Of a DNA stretch of 64,000 bases, positions 35,701-43,714 are shown in pieces (within the stretch, counting starts at the first letter, position 1; each line of letters opens with the position of its first letter). The DNA comes from Henricia sp. BOLD:AAB3569 (taxonomy: Eukaryota > Echinodermata > Asteroidea > Spinulosida > Echinasteridae). The stretch covers positions 1-64,000 of the forward strand of contig JBBELK010001102.1 in the NCBI GenBank assembly GCA_037783545.1. Reading direction: 5' to 3'. A program made the translations under genes and the position numbers. A model generated the notes under the pieces. The model was not told the origin of the DNA, did not search any database, and saw only the letters and a list, made by a program, of their open reading frames with translations.

Positions 35701-37787
35701 ATTTTTCCACAATTCCAGTTTGAAGTCTTGTGTTTTTTCTTTTTATTTCTGCTGTGTGTTCCTAAAGTGACATGCCCTCTTTCTGTGAGTTGTGAAGAAA
35801 TTTTCAAAGTTGAAAAATGCCACTTTTTATTCATGAGGCATCAAAATGAACAGTAGTATTGTCTTTCTACACAAGTAATCATTCATATGCAGCAAAAACT
35901 ATGCATAAAGTTATTGAGCATTTCAGGCCCTTTAAGCTCCTTTTTAGCAATGCATAGTTCCGACCTGTCAATCAACCGAACCCGCCGACCAATTACAACA
36001 GAGCTAGCAGACATCGCCCACATAGGTCATGATAACTGTCGACCCTGAAACATGAATACCTTTGAGTTTTCTCCAATGAATCTGTGCTTTCCATTGAAAG
36101 TCCCATTGCTTTGTGCGTTGTGTGTCACCATTTTGACGATAGCGTGTGAGCCATAGCAACAATATCCAAGGGGGCGGAGCTAACTAGGCAAACTCGGAAC
36201 TATGCATTGCTTTAGCTAATCATCAATGGGCGTGTGTATTATGTAACGGCTTTGTATAGATGCATGGGTTTGCTTTTAATCCTCATCTGGGGTACCCTAC
36301 CATTTTCAGGCAAAATTGCGCCATGCAGCCATTCGACATGCATGTCAAAACAAAACAGTATCTTAGTGATCATTTCTACATGTATGTACTTCTGTAACTG
36401 TTTCTAAAGGTAGATAACGGTTAAAATTAAAACACTTCAAGCAAATGCTTAGTGGTAAAAGTGGATGTTTTTAAGCAATTGCAAATTTAGGAAGCTTTTG
36501 CTTGGAGGAAAATAGGTTTGGCTTTTGCTTCAAAGTAGAAGTTAGCACTTGCTTATTTTAATTGATAAGAAAACAAGTAAAAGCCTAGTCTTGGCTCAAG
36601 ACTATTGTAGTCGATATTGGTTTGTGTACGCGTTAGCCATTCCCGGTAGTGCGCCCTCTTGCAGCACTAACAGACAAGCCCTTTGCGCGACTACAATAGT
36701 CGTGGGAAATCCCTCTTGAGCTTCAGCATTGGGGCGTTACCGGGTTATGTAAATAGCTGCACAGGGTTTTATGATGGCACACAAGGGACATGGCATACCA
36801 CAGATATCTTTGCAAATATTTGCAATGTCGCAATTATCTTCATGAACAAATGTATTTTGCGATGTCATACGTCTTTGCAAACATGTTTGTAAATATATTC
36901 GCAAACATTTGCCAAGAAAATTATGCCACCGAAAATATTAGCAACGATAAAACGGTCATGTTCGATTTTTTTTTGTAAGCCGCCATATATTTTTCAAACC
37001 ATTCGAAGGGTGTGCACGCGGTGTATTTGGGTCACCCGCTGCATCCGACGCGCTGTATTTGGGTAGCTCGCTGCATTCCGACGCGCTGCTGTATTCGGTT
37101 AACTCGCTGATTGGTTCCCTAGGAAAGCCTAGGCAAAAACAGTTAAACTGCCCAAAGGGATTTCCCAAGACTGTTGTAGTTGCGCAAAGGTCCGATCTGT
37201 TAGTGCTGCAAGAGGGCGCACTACCGGGAATGACCAACGCGTACACAAACCAATTTCGACTACAATAGTCTTGGGCCAAGACTAGTAAAAGCCAAGAAAA
37301 AGCAATTGCTAATTTTTATGTACATGTATTTGGCCCATTGTGCTAGACTTGTGAGGGAATTGGAATGTACTTGGGACGTACTTTGGACGTACTTGGGACG
37401 TACTTAAGACATACTTAAGACATACTTGGGACGGACTTGGGATGGACTTGACTACAACCCTGACACTGACCACTATCTATAATAATAATAAAGTGGATTT
37501 AGCAAACGCCCTACGTTAAATTAACCTCAGGGCGATTCACATTGGCTTATACAACAAGACAAAAATACATTAAATTAAAAGTGAGTGAGTGAGTTTAAGT
37601 ATAACACATAAGAGCTATTTCACGGGGACAGACTCTAATTCAATATTTGTTTTCTATCTTTGAATCCATAACTACAGAAGTGACCGATATTGTGAGCGTG
37701 ATCTTGTTCCTATTGAGTGATCACAGTGCTATGATTAATGGAGCTCTCATACCCATAGACGGAGGATTCACTGCTGCAGGGGTCTAG
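17744..37787 (+). CDS. DCXR: L-xylulose reductase (dicarbonyl/L-xylulose reductase), complete, 8 exons
   Basis: Joined exons 17744-17795, 27252-27349, 27998-28152, 29270-29312, 29841-29940, 33152-33216, 34407-34524 and 37678-37787 encode 246 aa, against 244 in human DCXR. It is a classical short-chain dehydrogenase: TGAGKGIG cofactor loop at residues 13-20, SRT at 38-40 with Arg39 typical of NADPH use, Asp60, NNAA at 82-85, and the catalytic tetrad Asn107, Ser136, Tyr149, Lys153 (YCASK), all at the human numbering. NPTVV follows at 178-182 and IDGGF lies near the C terminus. The family reduces L-xylulose to xylitol in the uronate (glucuronate) cycle and also reduces alpha-dicarbonyls such as diacetyl, as a tetramer in the cytosol or at membranes. 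The start is the only ATG giving the family N terminus and has context AAAACATGG. Nothing is broken; introns are swollen with transposons, and exon 2 has an unusual donor. Confidence 0.95.
17855..18535. mobile_element. Inverted-repeat element with GCCCAGGTTGGACT ends
   Basis: AGCCCAGGTTGGACT at the left and GTCCAACCTGGGCT at the right are inverted. A second, strongly deleted copy lies at 23156-23216 with the same left end and the same TCCGTACCGCATAC that follows it; that copy is flanked by TACTA on both sides. Within DCXR intron 1. The superfamily is not assigned. Confidence 0.55.
19578..19946 (-). mobile_element. tRNA-derived SINE (minus strand) with poly-A tail
   Basis: On the minus strand it begins GTTATGGCCGAGCGGTCTAG, a tRNA-Leu/Ser-like A box, followed by a degraded B-box region. 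A conserved-looking body follows, with GAGCAAGGTACTTAA and CCTTCGGAAGGGATG. It ends in an A-rich tail (read on plus as the T run at 19580-19605). The tRNA-like head lies at the high-coordinate end. It sits inside the 18947-22204 element, so it is younger than, or was carried by, that element. Confidence 0.6.
19947..21805. other. Interior of the 3.26-kb element, no gene seen
   Basis: AT-rich, with only short chance frames. TACAAATATTGACTGC at about 20528 matches the terminal repeat of the MITE at 50271-50523, so a fragment of that family is present. Nothing resembling a transposase was recognised. Confidence 0.4.
21806..21946. mobile_element. Harbinger-like MITE, ATG target duplication
   Basis: The ends are GGCTGCGTTCCAAACACGC and its reverse complement, with ATG directly outside both (21803-21805, 21947-21949). 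The same terminal sequence bounds the larger element at 30111-30551. It is nested in the 18947-22204 transposon. Confidence 0.72.
23101..23130. repeat. 30-bp perfect palindrome
   Basis: A self-complementary sequence starting GAACGTGGCGTTGTA and mirrored with no spacer. The flanks (GACACAA before, ACGGGTC after) match, in inverted order, sequence at 18560-18625, so it belongs to a repeat family with a second inverted copy in the same intron. Confidence 0.75.
23239..24277. mobile_element. TTAA-flanked element, copy 1 (1039 bp)
   Basis: It starts TTAAAGGTACACACCT and ends AGGTGTGTTCCTTTAA. An inverted, shorter copy lies at 30726-31550 and matches over most of its length; copy 1 has about 200 extra bases (near 23780-23965). 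TTAA duplication and AGG-starting ends fit Kolobok or piggyBac non-autonomous elements. The 84-codon frame at 23741-23995 lies mostly in the extra segment and is hydrophobic but not recognisable. Confidence 0.65.
24356..24641 (+). mobile_element. tRNA-derived SINE with 12-bp TSD
   Basis: ATATTCCACTGA is duplicated exactly at 24344-24355 and 24642-24653. The head has a tRNA-like A box (TTGGCGTAGTGG) and B box (GGGTTCGAATCC), followed by GTGGATTGGGTTT and a body with GGGTTTTCCTCCCACTTC. The 3' end has TTAGTTAAGGGCC repeats. The paralogous site in copy B near 43735 is empty, which proves insertion. It is a SINE, not a tRNA gene: the arms do not pair well and it has a long non-tRNA tail. Confidence 0.85.
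24670..25355. mobile_element. 686-bp DNA element with 30-bp inverted ends
   Basis: CATCGGAATGAAAGTCATAG at the left is matched by the reverse complement of CTATGACTTTCATTCTGATG at the right; the match runs 29 of 30 bases through AATACCGTCC. It is nested in copy A of the Mutator-like element and absent from copy B. The TSD is not clear (GCTA/GCCT at best). No coding capacity seen. Confidence 0.7.
25876..27251. other. DCXR intron 1, remaining sequence
   Basis: No gene seen. It contains a stretch rich in GAAG/CTTC (26440-26760) and otherwise ordinary AT-rich sequence up to the exon 2 acceptor. Confidence 0.4.
27252..27349 (+). CDS. DCXR: DCXR exon 2
   Basis: Completes Gly18 and encodes residues 19-50, from [10 protein letters not shown] to LDSLKQE, including SRT 38-40. 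The acceptor is TTTCCATGTAG. Frame and alignment to human DCXR (LDSLKQEEPSIN against LDSLVRECPGIE, no gap) require the donor GAG|GTTGGT at 27350. A stronger-looking GTAAGC lies four bases downstream and would shift the frame. Confidence 0.88.
27817..27959. mobile_element. TTAA-flanked hairpin MITE just before DCXR exon 3
   Basis: TTAAAGGCACAGGCTCGTC and its reverse complement bound a 143-bp element whose arms, about 60 bases each, pair almost completely around a loop near 27881-27897. TTAA flanks both ends. It ends 38 bases before exon 3, within or beside the branch-point region, and would form a strong hairpin in the transcript. Confidence 0.8.
27998..28152 (+). CDS. DCXR: DCXR exon 3
   Basis: Encodes residues 51-101 plus two bases of Lys102: [13 protein letters not shown], then [12 protein letters not shown]. 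Asp60 contacts the adenine ring in this family, and NNAA (82-85) stabilises the central sheet. Acceptor TTCTTGTAG, donor AA|GTAAGG. Confidence 0.93.
28311..28569. mobile_element. Mariner-like MITE, TA target site
   Basis: TGGGTCATTCTATAAATTTG at the left and its reverse complement at the right, continuing through GGGTCCAA. TA flanks both ends. A relative lies at 61421-61546. The 2-bp TSD suggests Tc1/mariner origin. Confidence 0.7.
28570..29269. other. DCXR intron 3, remaining sequence
   Basis: No gene seen. It has ACATGTAC tracts near 28978-28996 and a pyrimidine tract before exon 4. Confidence 0.4.
29270..29312 (+). CDS. DCXR: DCXR exon 4
   Basis: Completes Lys102 and encodes [14 protein letters not shown] (103-116), including catalytic Asn107. 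Acceptor TTTTATCAG, donor CAG|GTAAGA. At 43 bases it is the shortest exon. Confidence 0.92.
29442..29732. repeat. Dispersed repeat with CGGTTAACCG motifs
   Basis: Begins TAGGGATGGGACGTTTAA and ends with the inverse of GTAGAGATGGGA. It is rich in GGTTAACC and AACCGGTT. An inverted relative lies at about 49245-49555, sharing TTTAAAGAATTTAC-type interior sequence. Probably a MITE family. Confidence 0.5.
29841..29940 (+). CDS. DCXR: DCXR exon 5
   Basis: Encodes residues 117-149 plus one base of Cys150: [20 protein letters not shown] and onward to Tyr149. It holds catalytic Ser136 and Tyr149, exactly 13 residues apart as in human DCXR. Acceptor TTCACTAG, donor T|GTAAGT. Confidence 0.93.
30111..30551. 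mobile_element. Harbinger-like MITE, CTG target duplication (441 bp)
   Basis: Ends GGCTGCGTTCCAAACACGC and its reverse complement, with CTG directly outside (30108-30110, 30552-30554). Subterminal AACGTTTG and CCAACGTTGG motifs repeat inside. Same family as 21806-21946. Confidence 0.75.
30726..31550. mobile_element. TTAA-flanked element, copy 2 (825 bp, inverted)
   Basis: TTAAAGGAACACACCTTC at the left and GGTGTGTACCTTTAA at the right. It is the inverted, internally shortened counterpart of 23239-24277; both lie in DCXR introns, so they could pair in the pre-mRNA over several hundred bases. Confidence 0.68.
31551..32067. other. DCXR intron 5 segment without recognised feature
   Basis: Contains a tripled TGTATTACAA at about 31619-31643 and otherwise nothing I can assign. 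Confidence 0.35.
32068..32270. mobile_element. MITE with GGCCGTCCAAAGTTGTC ends
   Basis: GGGCCGTCCAAAGTTGTC and GACAACTTTGGATGGTTCC are inverted ends. A diverged relative at about 45850-46020 shares the interior ACAGTGCATGTA, CGCAGCCCTC and GCTTTGTAGAACC segments. Confidence 0.6.
32305..32847. mobile_element. DNA element with CTTCAAACGTC ends (543 bp)
   Basis: GGCCTGCTTCAAACGTCACG and the inverse sequence ending CGACGTTTGAAGCGGGCC bound a unit in which TTATGCCGTGTCGAA is also inverted. CTTCAAACGTC recurs inside at 32390 and 32758. The TSD is not resolved. Confidence 0.6.
32910..33057. mobile_element. Harbinger-like MITE, TAG target duplication
   Basis: Ends GGCGTGTTTGTTTC and the inverse of GGCGAGTTTGTTTC; TAG lies outside both (32907-32909, 33058-33060). 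GATCCRGATC-type sequence follows each end. It ends 94 bases before DCXR exon 6. Confidence 0.7.
33152..33216 (+). CDS. DCXR: DCXR exon 6
   Basis: Completes Cys150 and encodes [20 protein letters not shown] plus Gln171 (151-171). Lys153 of the YxxxK catalytic motif is here. Acceptor TTGTTTACAG, donor CAG|GTACGT. Confidence 0.93.
33217..34406. other. DCXR intron 6
   Basis: No gene or clear element. It contains a region of ordinary complexity and an AT-rich 3' part before the exon 7 acceptor. Confidence 0.4.
34407..34524 (+). CDS. DCXR: DCXR exon 7
   Basis: Encodes residues 172-210 plus one base of Glu211: [16 protein letters not shown], then PLGHFA. NPTVVNT (178-184) wraps the cofactor nicotinamide. 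Acceptor AATTGTCAG, donor GCAG|GTATGT. Confidence 0.93.
34541..34980. mobile_element. CATAGTTCCGA MITE, copy 1
   Basis: Starts CATAGTTCCGACCTGTC and ends TCGGAACTATGCATTGCT, beginning only 16 bases into DCXR intron 7. Related copies are 35946-36211 and 47681-48117, sharing GAGCTAGCAGACA, CATTGGAGAAAA (or its inverse) and the ends. Confidence 0.7.
35946..36211. mobile_element. CATAGTTCCGA MITE, copy 2
   Basis: The best-preserved ends of the family: AGCAATGCATAGTTCCGA and its exact reverse complement (18 bp). It is internally shortened relative to copies 1 and 3. Confidence 0.75.
36596..37284. mobile_element. Mutator-like element, 9-bp TSD GTAAAAGCC
   Basis: GTAAAAGCC at 36587-36595 and 37285-37293 is a perfect 9-bp duplication. 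Ends TAGTCTTGGCTCAAGAC and the inverse of TAGTCTTGGGCCAAG... continue as inverted repeats of roughly 140 bases, including GTGCGCCCTCTTGCAGCACT. The middle is AT-rich with GCAAATATTTGC-type motifs. No transposase. Confidence 0.82.
37368..37452. repeat. Short tandem repeat, ACTTGGGACGT-type units
   Basis: About eight imperfect units of 10-11 bases (ACTTGGGACGT, ACTTTGGACGT, ACTTAAGACAT, ACTTGGGACGG) in DCXR intron 7. Confidence 0.7.
37678..37787 (+). CDS. DCXR: DCXR exon 8 (coding part)
   Basis: Completes Glu211 and encodes residues 212-246, from [20 protein letters not shown] to the C-terminal FTAAGV, then TAG. The last residues replace the WAC terminus of human DCXR. The best polyadenylation candidate is AATAAATAAA at 38217-38226, unproven. 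Confidence 0.93.
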
Positions 37788-40034
37788 ATAACCGTCACTG
37801 TCATTTCATCCACACTCGACGGTCACCATCATTTTTACAGACAATACACCTATAGTTGCTTCATTGCAGTATGATTTCCAGATCACACTGTATCATGCAT
37901 GAGGGTTGCGATTTCAGTGAAATGTTCCAGTCTCTCCAAGTAAGACCTGTATGTAATTTTTGTGTATCTCCAACGCCCCGTACTTGGATTCCCAAAGAAC
38001 AAATTTACTTGCTCCCTTTCGTGTACGAAAGATAGTAACCAACTGCACTCAATTATATCTTTAGAACACTGTTTCTCTGTACAGCTGTTTATTTGAAATA
38101 TTCAGATTCCAGCTATTACAGATAACCAACCAGTCAGCACATTCATACAGTACTTTTATTTCCAGTGGCGGATCTGGGAGGGGGGATCATTTAGGTGGTT
38201 TAATGTTTAATGAAGAAATAAATAAAATGTTGCATTAAAAATACCTCTCCTGAAACCTTAAAAAAGAATCCCCTCAAGTGCCTTAGATTGCAGGAGAAAG
38301 CACCCAAATTTCAAAAATGTTCTGACCCCCCTAGAAAGGCGTGTTTTGGGCACACAGTAGAAGCCTTCAATTATTTGTGTCCGGGCGAACAGGTACCGTA
38401 GTAGAGAACATTGCTTATGTGGCGAACATTATAACTAACCCAATGTTCATCACGTGACGACACTGTTTGAAATGGATGCATGTACATGTATGAGGATCAC
38501 TGATGTGTTGAATACGTGTGATAGGTGAACAATATTGATGCCAACCTAATTTTGGAGTGTTTTTAAAGGGAAAAATGGACTGTTTTGTCCAGGTAGCTAA
38601 GTTTTTTGTCCGAGTGGCAAATTTTTGTCTGGCCACTAACGGCACCTTTGATAACCTCTGACACACCGGGCAGACGCTCTAGTAGCTGATCTGTGAGGCA
38701 TAGTGGTATACTCCCTAAGGTTTTCCCTCAAGACCTCTGACACAACAGGCAGATTCTTTGCAGCTGAGTATATATTAATCTGAAACAACTCGTAGGTGAC
38801 TAGGGGGGTGGGGGGCAAGGGGTGCTGGTGCACCCCCACCCCCTCCCAACTCCGCCACATTTGAGATGTCATTTTGCCCCACACTTTCTCAAATACATGT
38901 ACATATGATGTAATTTATATTTTGACCCACTATGCTCCCCCCCTCCCCCCCCCCCCCCCCCCCTCACCCTCCCCCCACCCCCACCCCCCCCTCCCCCCCC
39001 CCCTCACCCTCCCCCACCCCCCCCACCCCACCCCCAAAACCCTGCTCCCTCTTTTGTAAGAGCTTGCTACGCCTATGCAACTACAGATGGAAAGTAATAA
39101 ATGTAATTAGTAACATTTATTTTCACAAATTTGAAAAGACATTTAGTCTGATGTTAAGGCATTTTTTAATTTTTTGTCGGATGTATGTTGACAAAATATT
39201 AGAAGCATCAGGGTTTAACATCGATTGGCTGATTTTTGTTTAATACCGACTTATTTTGACATGTACTACCATTATTTGGTGTAACTATTGATACATGTAC
39301 ATGTTACCGTGTTTAAAGGTAGTCCACTTGTTTGGTAATTACCCTCCAAACAAATTATGAATTATTATCTTTAAGTTTACTTGTAATCAAGATGGTAATG
39401 GTAGTAATCATCCTGTGAAATTATTTCGTCTGAACTGCCCCCATTCATTCATGCACATAAAACGTGCTTGAATTTTTCAGGTCTTCTGAAGTACATGTAT
39501 TACTGCATCTACATGTACGTGGCTGGAATTTGTACAAGGTAGTTTTCTCGACCTCGGCTTTCAGTTGCCAGTGGAAATCATGCTGTTTTTGAACAGTTTA
39601 CCAAACAAGTATATACATGTACCTTTAATCCTTACTGCTTGCCTACTATTTTTAACTAATCACAGCACAAACTATTAGGAATTCAATTCCAACACCTGTG
39701 TATTTTGTTTTGTTTTTTGAGCATATTTAACAATCAGTGCCATACATTAATTAAACAATGGACAATCAATTTATATAGGTTCACTCAGTGAATGCTGGAA
39801 TTGGTGGAAGCAGCTATTGGCAATATTAAAGGGACCATATTTCAAGAAACCTAAAGTTGTTTCTGAAAATTTGTGCTGAAATTGTTATTACCATTAGCAT
39901 CAGCAAATCATTAAAGAACAAACTCATTCTTTTGTTGAATGAGACGCATTAAAGTCAAATTATTTAGTGACCAGTATACATACATGTAATTGGGAATTGA
40001 TAAAACTGTTTTATTTTATTGGTGTTTTGTTACA
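37788..40034. other. Spacer after DCXR
   Basis: Contains the DCXR 3'UTR of unknown length and part of a FAM-like repeat with TTTGTCCAGGTAGC/TTTGTCCGAGTGGC (38330-38650, related to 58972-59327). A C-rich tract and ACATGTAC tracts (39280-39305, 39505-39620) follow. No gene seen. Confidence 0.4.
38934..39041. repeat. C-rich low-complexity tract
   Basis: Nearly pure C with scattered T and A. The minus strand has many runs of four or more G and could form G-quadruplexes. A GGGGGTGGGGGG run and CACCCCCACCCCC lie just upstream (38800-38845). The proline-rich frames here are artefacts of composition. Confidence 0.9.
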
Positions 40035-40192
40035 GATCTGCCAACCCTCCTGGAAAATGACTTGTCCCTTGATTCCTGACTCGGATAAGACCCTCCTAGA
40101 TTGTCAGTTGACAACCTCAGAAATGTGTCTAAAGTCAGGAGATCAACCTACTTTTCATGTCTTATTTGAAATCCGGGAAAGTTGGCAGCTCT
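40035..40192. mobile_element. MITE with AGAKCTGCCAAC ends
   Basis: AGATCTGCCAACCCTCC at the left and GTTGGCAGCTCT at the right are inverted. The interior (GATTCCTGAC..CCTCC(T)..GATTGTCA) resembles 57840-57900. It abuts the next MITE. Confidence 0.5.
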
Positions 40193-40400
40193 GGGGCCAA
40201 TTTCATAGAGGTGTTTAATCACAAAAATCTCTTGCTTAGTAGAGAATGTTACCAGTGAAATCCTCATGTGATAGAAATAGTGTATGACCAGTGTTGGAGA
40301 ACTGTTTCGTTACCATGACAATCACATGAAAATTTGGCTAGTAACCTCATTTTATCAAGCAAGGTTTTTCATACTTAAGCAGCTCTATGAAATTGGCCCC
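40193..40400. mobile_element. MITE with GGGGCCAATTTCATAGAG ends
   Basis: An 18-bp perfect terminal inverted repeat GGGGCCAATTTCATAGAG over 208 bp. Related to the GGGCCCAATTTCATGG elements at 44925-45160 and 49928-50160. Confidence 0.75.
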
Positions 40401-40638
40401 AGTTAAATAACTTTTTGGAAGACGATAATATGCATGATGAAAAAAAAAGTTCAAAATAGGAATTTATTCCAAAATATACAGTGGCCATATTTAAATTTGC
40501 TCCAAGCCACAGAAAGTGTGAATGATACAGTAGTCATTGCGTACCAGATGCACACAAAAAACGGTGCCACTTTTTTAGGACTTCTCCATACCAGATGGAG
40601 TGCACGCAAAGTACCTTTAATTTTGACTAATCAATTTA

Positions 40639-41387
40639 CTATGAATTTAATTTGGATTCACTGTATTTTCTCTTCTTATGCCGTCTTTCGAGTTTCTTCG
40701 GCTTTCTAGCTTTGACACGGAGGGATTTCATCAGCGCCTGTTCTGACGAGCTCATAGCCGGTGTACCAGAAGCATCATTCACCGCTTCGACATTCGTTTG
40801 AGGATTGAGAACCAGGTTTACGGGTCCCGTCTTGATGAGGTTATCTATGGGTGGCAGTCTCCAAGGGTCCAGGGGTCGATCATGGGGGAGGTTGAACCTC
40901 CGACCGTCCGTTTCAGCGAACGGTCTCTCCTGACTTCCAACGTGAAATGATTTGATCTTTCCTGTAGCTTGGCTGTCACCGCTTTGTTCACCCCTGTCAC
41001 CAAATAAGGGCGTCTTTCTTCTAATGCGCTTCTCTTTCTTCATAAATGAGACGTCTTCGTTTAAAGATGCCATCAGCACCTCATTGGTTTTAATGCATTG
41101 TTCATCATTTTCGTCCTCATCAGTAAAATCACTCGGGTAATCAAACTCATCAGCCACACGACTCCGGATGATGCTACGAGGCGACGGTGTTGAAGGCACG
41201 GGGGATGGTTTCAGCATCTGTCGTGCTACGTGGCGACGCTCTTCATATCTCCTGATGACCTCACGAGCTCGTTTATTCTCGGTGGGGCGGTTATACTTCT
41301 GCAAGATCACTTTAGACTGGTAAACTGGAGTTCGACCTGGCCGATGCTTCACTTTATAACCGTAAGGAGGAGTGATGGAAATAACAG
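40639..41387 (-). CDS. Uncharacterised gene, last coding exon
   Basis: An open frame of 248 codons from the CTTTTAG acceptor to a TAA-type stop at 40639. No in-frame ATG precedes the VKHRPGR segment within the exon, so coding must start upstream. A candidate poly-A signal on this strand is AATAAA at 40020-40015. Confidence 0.75.
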
Positions 41388-42562
41388 CTAAAAGGAAAAA
41401 GGAAAACCAAAATTAGAAAGAAATCTTTGACCAGTAAAGACCAAAAGCAAAACAAAGAAATAACTGTTAAGCAAGAAAGACCAACTGACTACTAAAGTGT
41501 GACGTCAGTTGTCATGGTAATCGGGTCTAAACATTCGCTGGTAATCCGTAACATCCATAGTCAAAGTGCAGGGAAACATTTTGCTGGTTTTAGTGTAGAC
41601 CGTTAACCATTACCATACACGAAGGGTGACGTTTTCACTTTAGCACTATGTCCCTCATGCATATTCAAACAATATTTGAATCAAATTTGAATTATTTTTA
41701 ATTTCCTATTACACAAAATCCCTGTATAGTGAACAAGATGTTTCAGCACATGTATATAAGAAAATGCACACATTTTATACATTTCATGCATGTCCAGATG
41801 TCAGTTTTTGTTTCAAATTCAAATTCAAAATGTAACCTGCTCGGCGGCCATCTTAGGAGGCAATCACATTATCACGTGTGTTATGCATGAGTAGGTGCTT
41901 TGTGGATCTATTGTGACATCATTTAAATAAATGAGAAAAACCTGCCTTCTGTCGTGGCCGCTAGTGCAAAGGGTCTATAGCCCAATTAATCAGAGTACTT
42001 AATGACGTCATTTATTTTTACATGTGTTTTTTTTCCTATGAGAGCCTGGGTACCAGATGCACCCTAGCTCCTCTGGAAAAAGCACATGTAAACAATTAGT
42101 GATGTCATAAGTAACAATTGTTGATTGTGGGATTAAAGGAGCGTGTCCAGATCACATTTTGCCCATGGGTGTTGAGATTTTGATACATAATTCTCATACC
42201 ATTCTGAAATTTCGCGTTCTCAATCCGTATATTTTCAAGGATATCATTAAAAAAAACACCAATGTTTTATAAACTGATTTATCTGGTTGCATAAAGCAGT
42301 GCAATAATTACACCAACTTTGTTTTCTTCTTCCACACCCAAATAGGCGTTTGCAAATTTCTGTTTTCTTCCCATGGCTAGTATTTTATCTTGTGTTAAAA
42401 CGAATTCCATTTTCTGGCAAAATGAACACGCTCCTTTAATATAAATTGATGGGGCAAACCCGTTTCTTGTGAGCAGTCGTCATCCCAGCAATCTCCCTCC
42501 TCGTCTTGGTGTGGATAACACTCTGATGAGTCGCCACTTGGAGGCCGCTTTGAGGACATCAT
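40639..42562 (-). CDS. Uncharacterised basic protein, two coding exons (283 aa)
   Basis: Minus-strand exons 42562-42460 and 41387-40639 join in phase (G|CT gives Ala35). The N-terminal 34 residues are acidic and Cys/Asp-rich (MMSSKRPPSGDSSECYPHQD then EEGDCWDDDC). The second exon starts VISITPPYGYKVKHRPGRTP, then NRPTENKRAREVIRRYEERR, an acidic patch SDFTDEDENDEQ, and a lysine/arginine tail KARKPKKLERRHKKRK that looks like a nuclear localisation signal. No enzymatic domain or membrane segment is visible and I do not recognise the family. The exon 2 donor (ACGG|GTTTGC) is weak, the acceptor (TTTTAG) good. A preceding untranslated exon ending 44458 is likely. The long uninterrupted frame (749 bases) is the strongest support. 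Confidence 0.65.
41486..41645. mobile_element. CRE/X-box MITE, copy 1
   Basis: TGACTACTAAAGTG starts a 160-bp unit related to 51432-51598 and 59758-59919. It contains a perfect TGACGTCA at 41500-41507, then GTTGTCATGGTAAT. It lies just upstream (minus strand) of the last exon of the uncharacterised gene. Confidence 0.65.
42133..42439. mobile_element. TTAA-flanked MITE, TTAAAGGAGCGTGT ends
   Basis: TTAAAGGAGCGTGTCC and AACACGCTCCTTTAA are inverted ends; the interior has CCATGGGTGTTGAGATT and ATATTTTCAAGGATAT. It ends 21 bases from the second coding exon of the minus-strand gene. Relatives: one ending at 43643 and one at 58783-59434. Confidence 0.75.
42460..42562 (-). CDS. Uncharacterised gene, first coding exon
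   Basis: Two adjacent ATG codons start the frame. It encodes 34 aa plus one base. The likely acceptor on the 5' side is TTACAG near 42585, so about 20 bases of 5'UTR precede the ATG. The frame continues open beyond the proposed donor into the TTAA element, so the exact 3' boundary is the least certain part. Confidence 0.5.
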
Positions 42563-43439
42563 TGGTATCTAGCACTACAATTATTGCTGTAATTTAGCTC
42601 TACTTTAACATACTGGTATTTACTGTACAGTAGCGACAGTAAATACCAGCATGTTAAAGGGAGGTAAATTACAGCAATAATGCTACATTGAAATCCAAGA
42701 AAGAATAAGAGTAAAACGATCGTGAGCTTAAACGTGAGTTCAAACTTCAAACAGGCTCTTCTCAAAACCACACTTTATTCTTAAAACAAAAATTTGACAC
42801 AGTGCCCCTAAAATTCATGCATTGATTAAACAATATTCTTAATTTTTAGTACCCCGTTCCATATAAGAGATTAAAAGTGTCATTTTTATCAAACCACTTA
42901 CCTATAGTGTTACTCTTGACACTTTTTTTTTTTTAGAATGACAAGATTATTTTTGTGAAAAGAGGCCAGATTTTTGATTTTGAGGAAAATTGTGGGGTAA
43001 AAACAGGAATAACTGGCCAAAGGTGTAACAAATTCAAGATGGCGTTTTATGCTCAGTATTGGCTGAGAAAGGTTTCAGTTTAATACCCGGTCTCTGATTG
43101 GTCAATGAGTGGGCGTTTTTTACAACATGAAACAGCGGAGCTAGGCCAAATTCAAGTGAGCTAGCACTTAGCAATGTTGAAGCTGACAAAACAGGTAACA
43201 ATAATTGTATTTTTTTTAAAAGAATTATCGTCCAAAAGTTGCAAAACTAAGGGTTACAGGAATGAAGACGAGTTGTTTCCACAAAAGTGCATTCTGGGCA
43301 AAAAAGTCAGTTTTACAACTTAAAAATTTACTCCAAATGACGGTGGCCTGAAAGAAACTAATGCCAATTAAACCATGTTTCTGTGGTTCTGCTCTTTGAA
43401 TTGATTCTGCTTTTTTGATTACGTATTAGCAGCTCGCCG

Positions 43440-43643
43440 TTTAGTGTTTGCATGCTTTAAAAAACATGGGTGGTTATTTGTTTGGGACGATATATCCTTG
43501 AAAATATACGGATTGAGAGAGCGAAATTTCAGAATGGTAATGAGAAAAAATATGACAGATGATAGGCCTATGGTATCAAAATCTCAACACCCATGGGGAA
43601 AAAGGGGGCGTAAAAAAAATGTGATCTGAACACGCTCTTTTAA
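43440..43643. mobile_element. Partial copy of the TTAAAGGAGCGTGT family
   Basis: Inverted relative to 42133-42439: TTGAAAATATACGGATTGAG, CTCAACACCCATGGGG and the end GAACACGCTCTTTTAA match. Its other end is not recognisable. Confidence 0.55.
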
Positions 43644-43714
43644 GGTTAATACACATTGGAGTAAATGGTAAATTCCAAGTCAATTTGCACTAAAAAATAG
43701 GTCTCAGAGAAGAG

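Noticed and set aside
17744-37787. DCXR as a pseudogene because of heavy transposon load
   Set aside because: All eight exons, splice sites, catalytic residues and the stop are intact.
38932-39243. Proline-rich 103-aa frame
   Set aside because: Product of the C-rich tract; only composition keeps it open.
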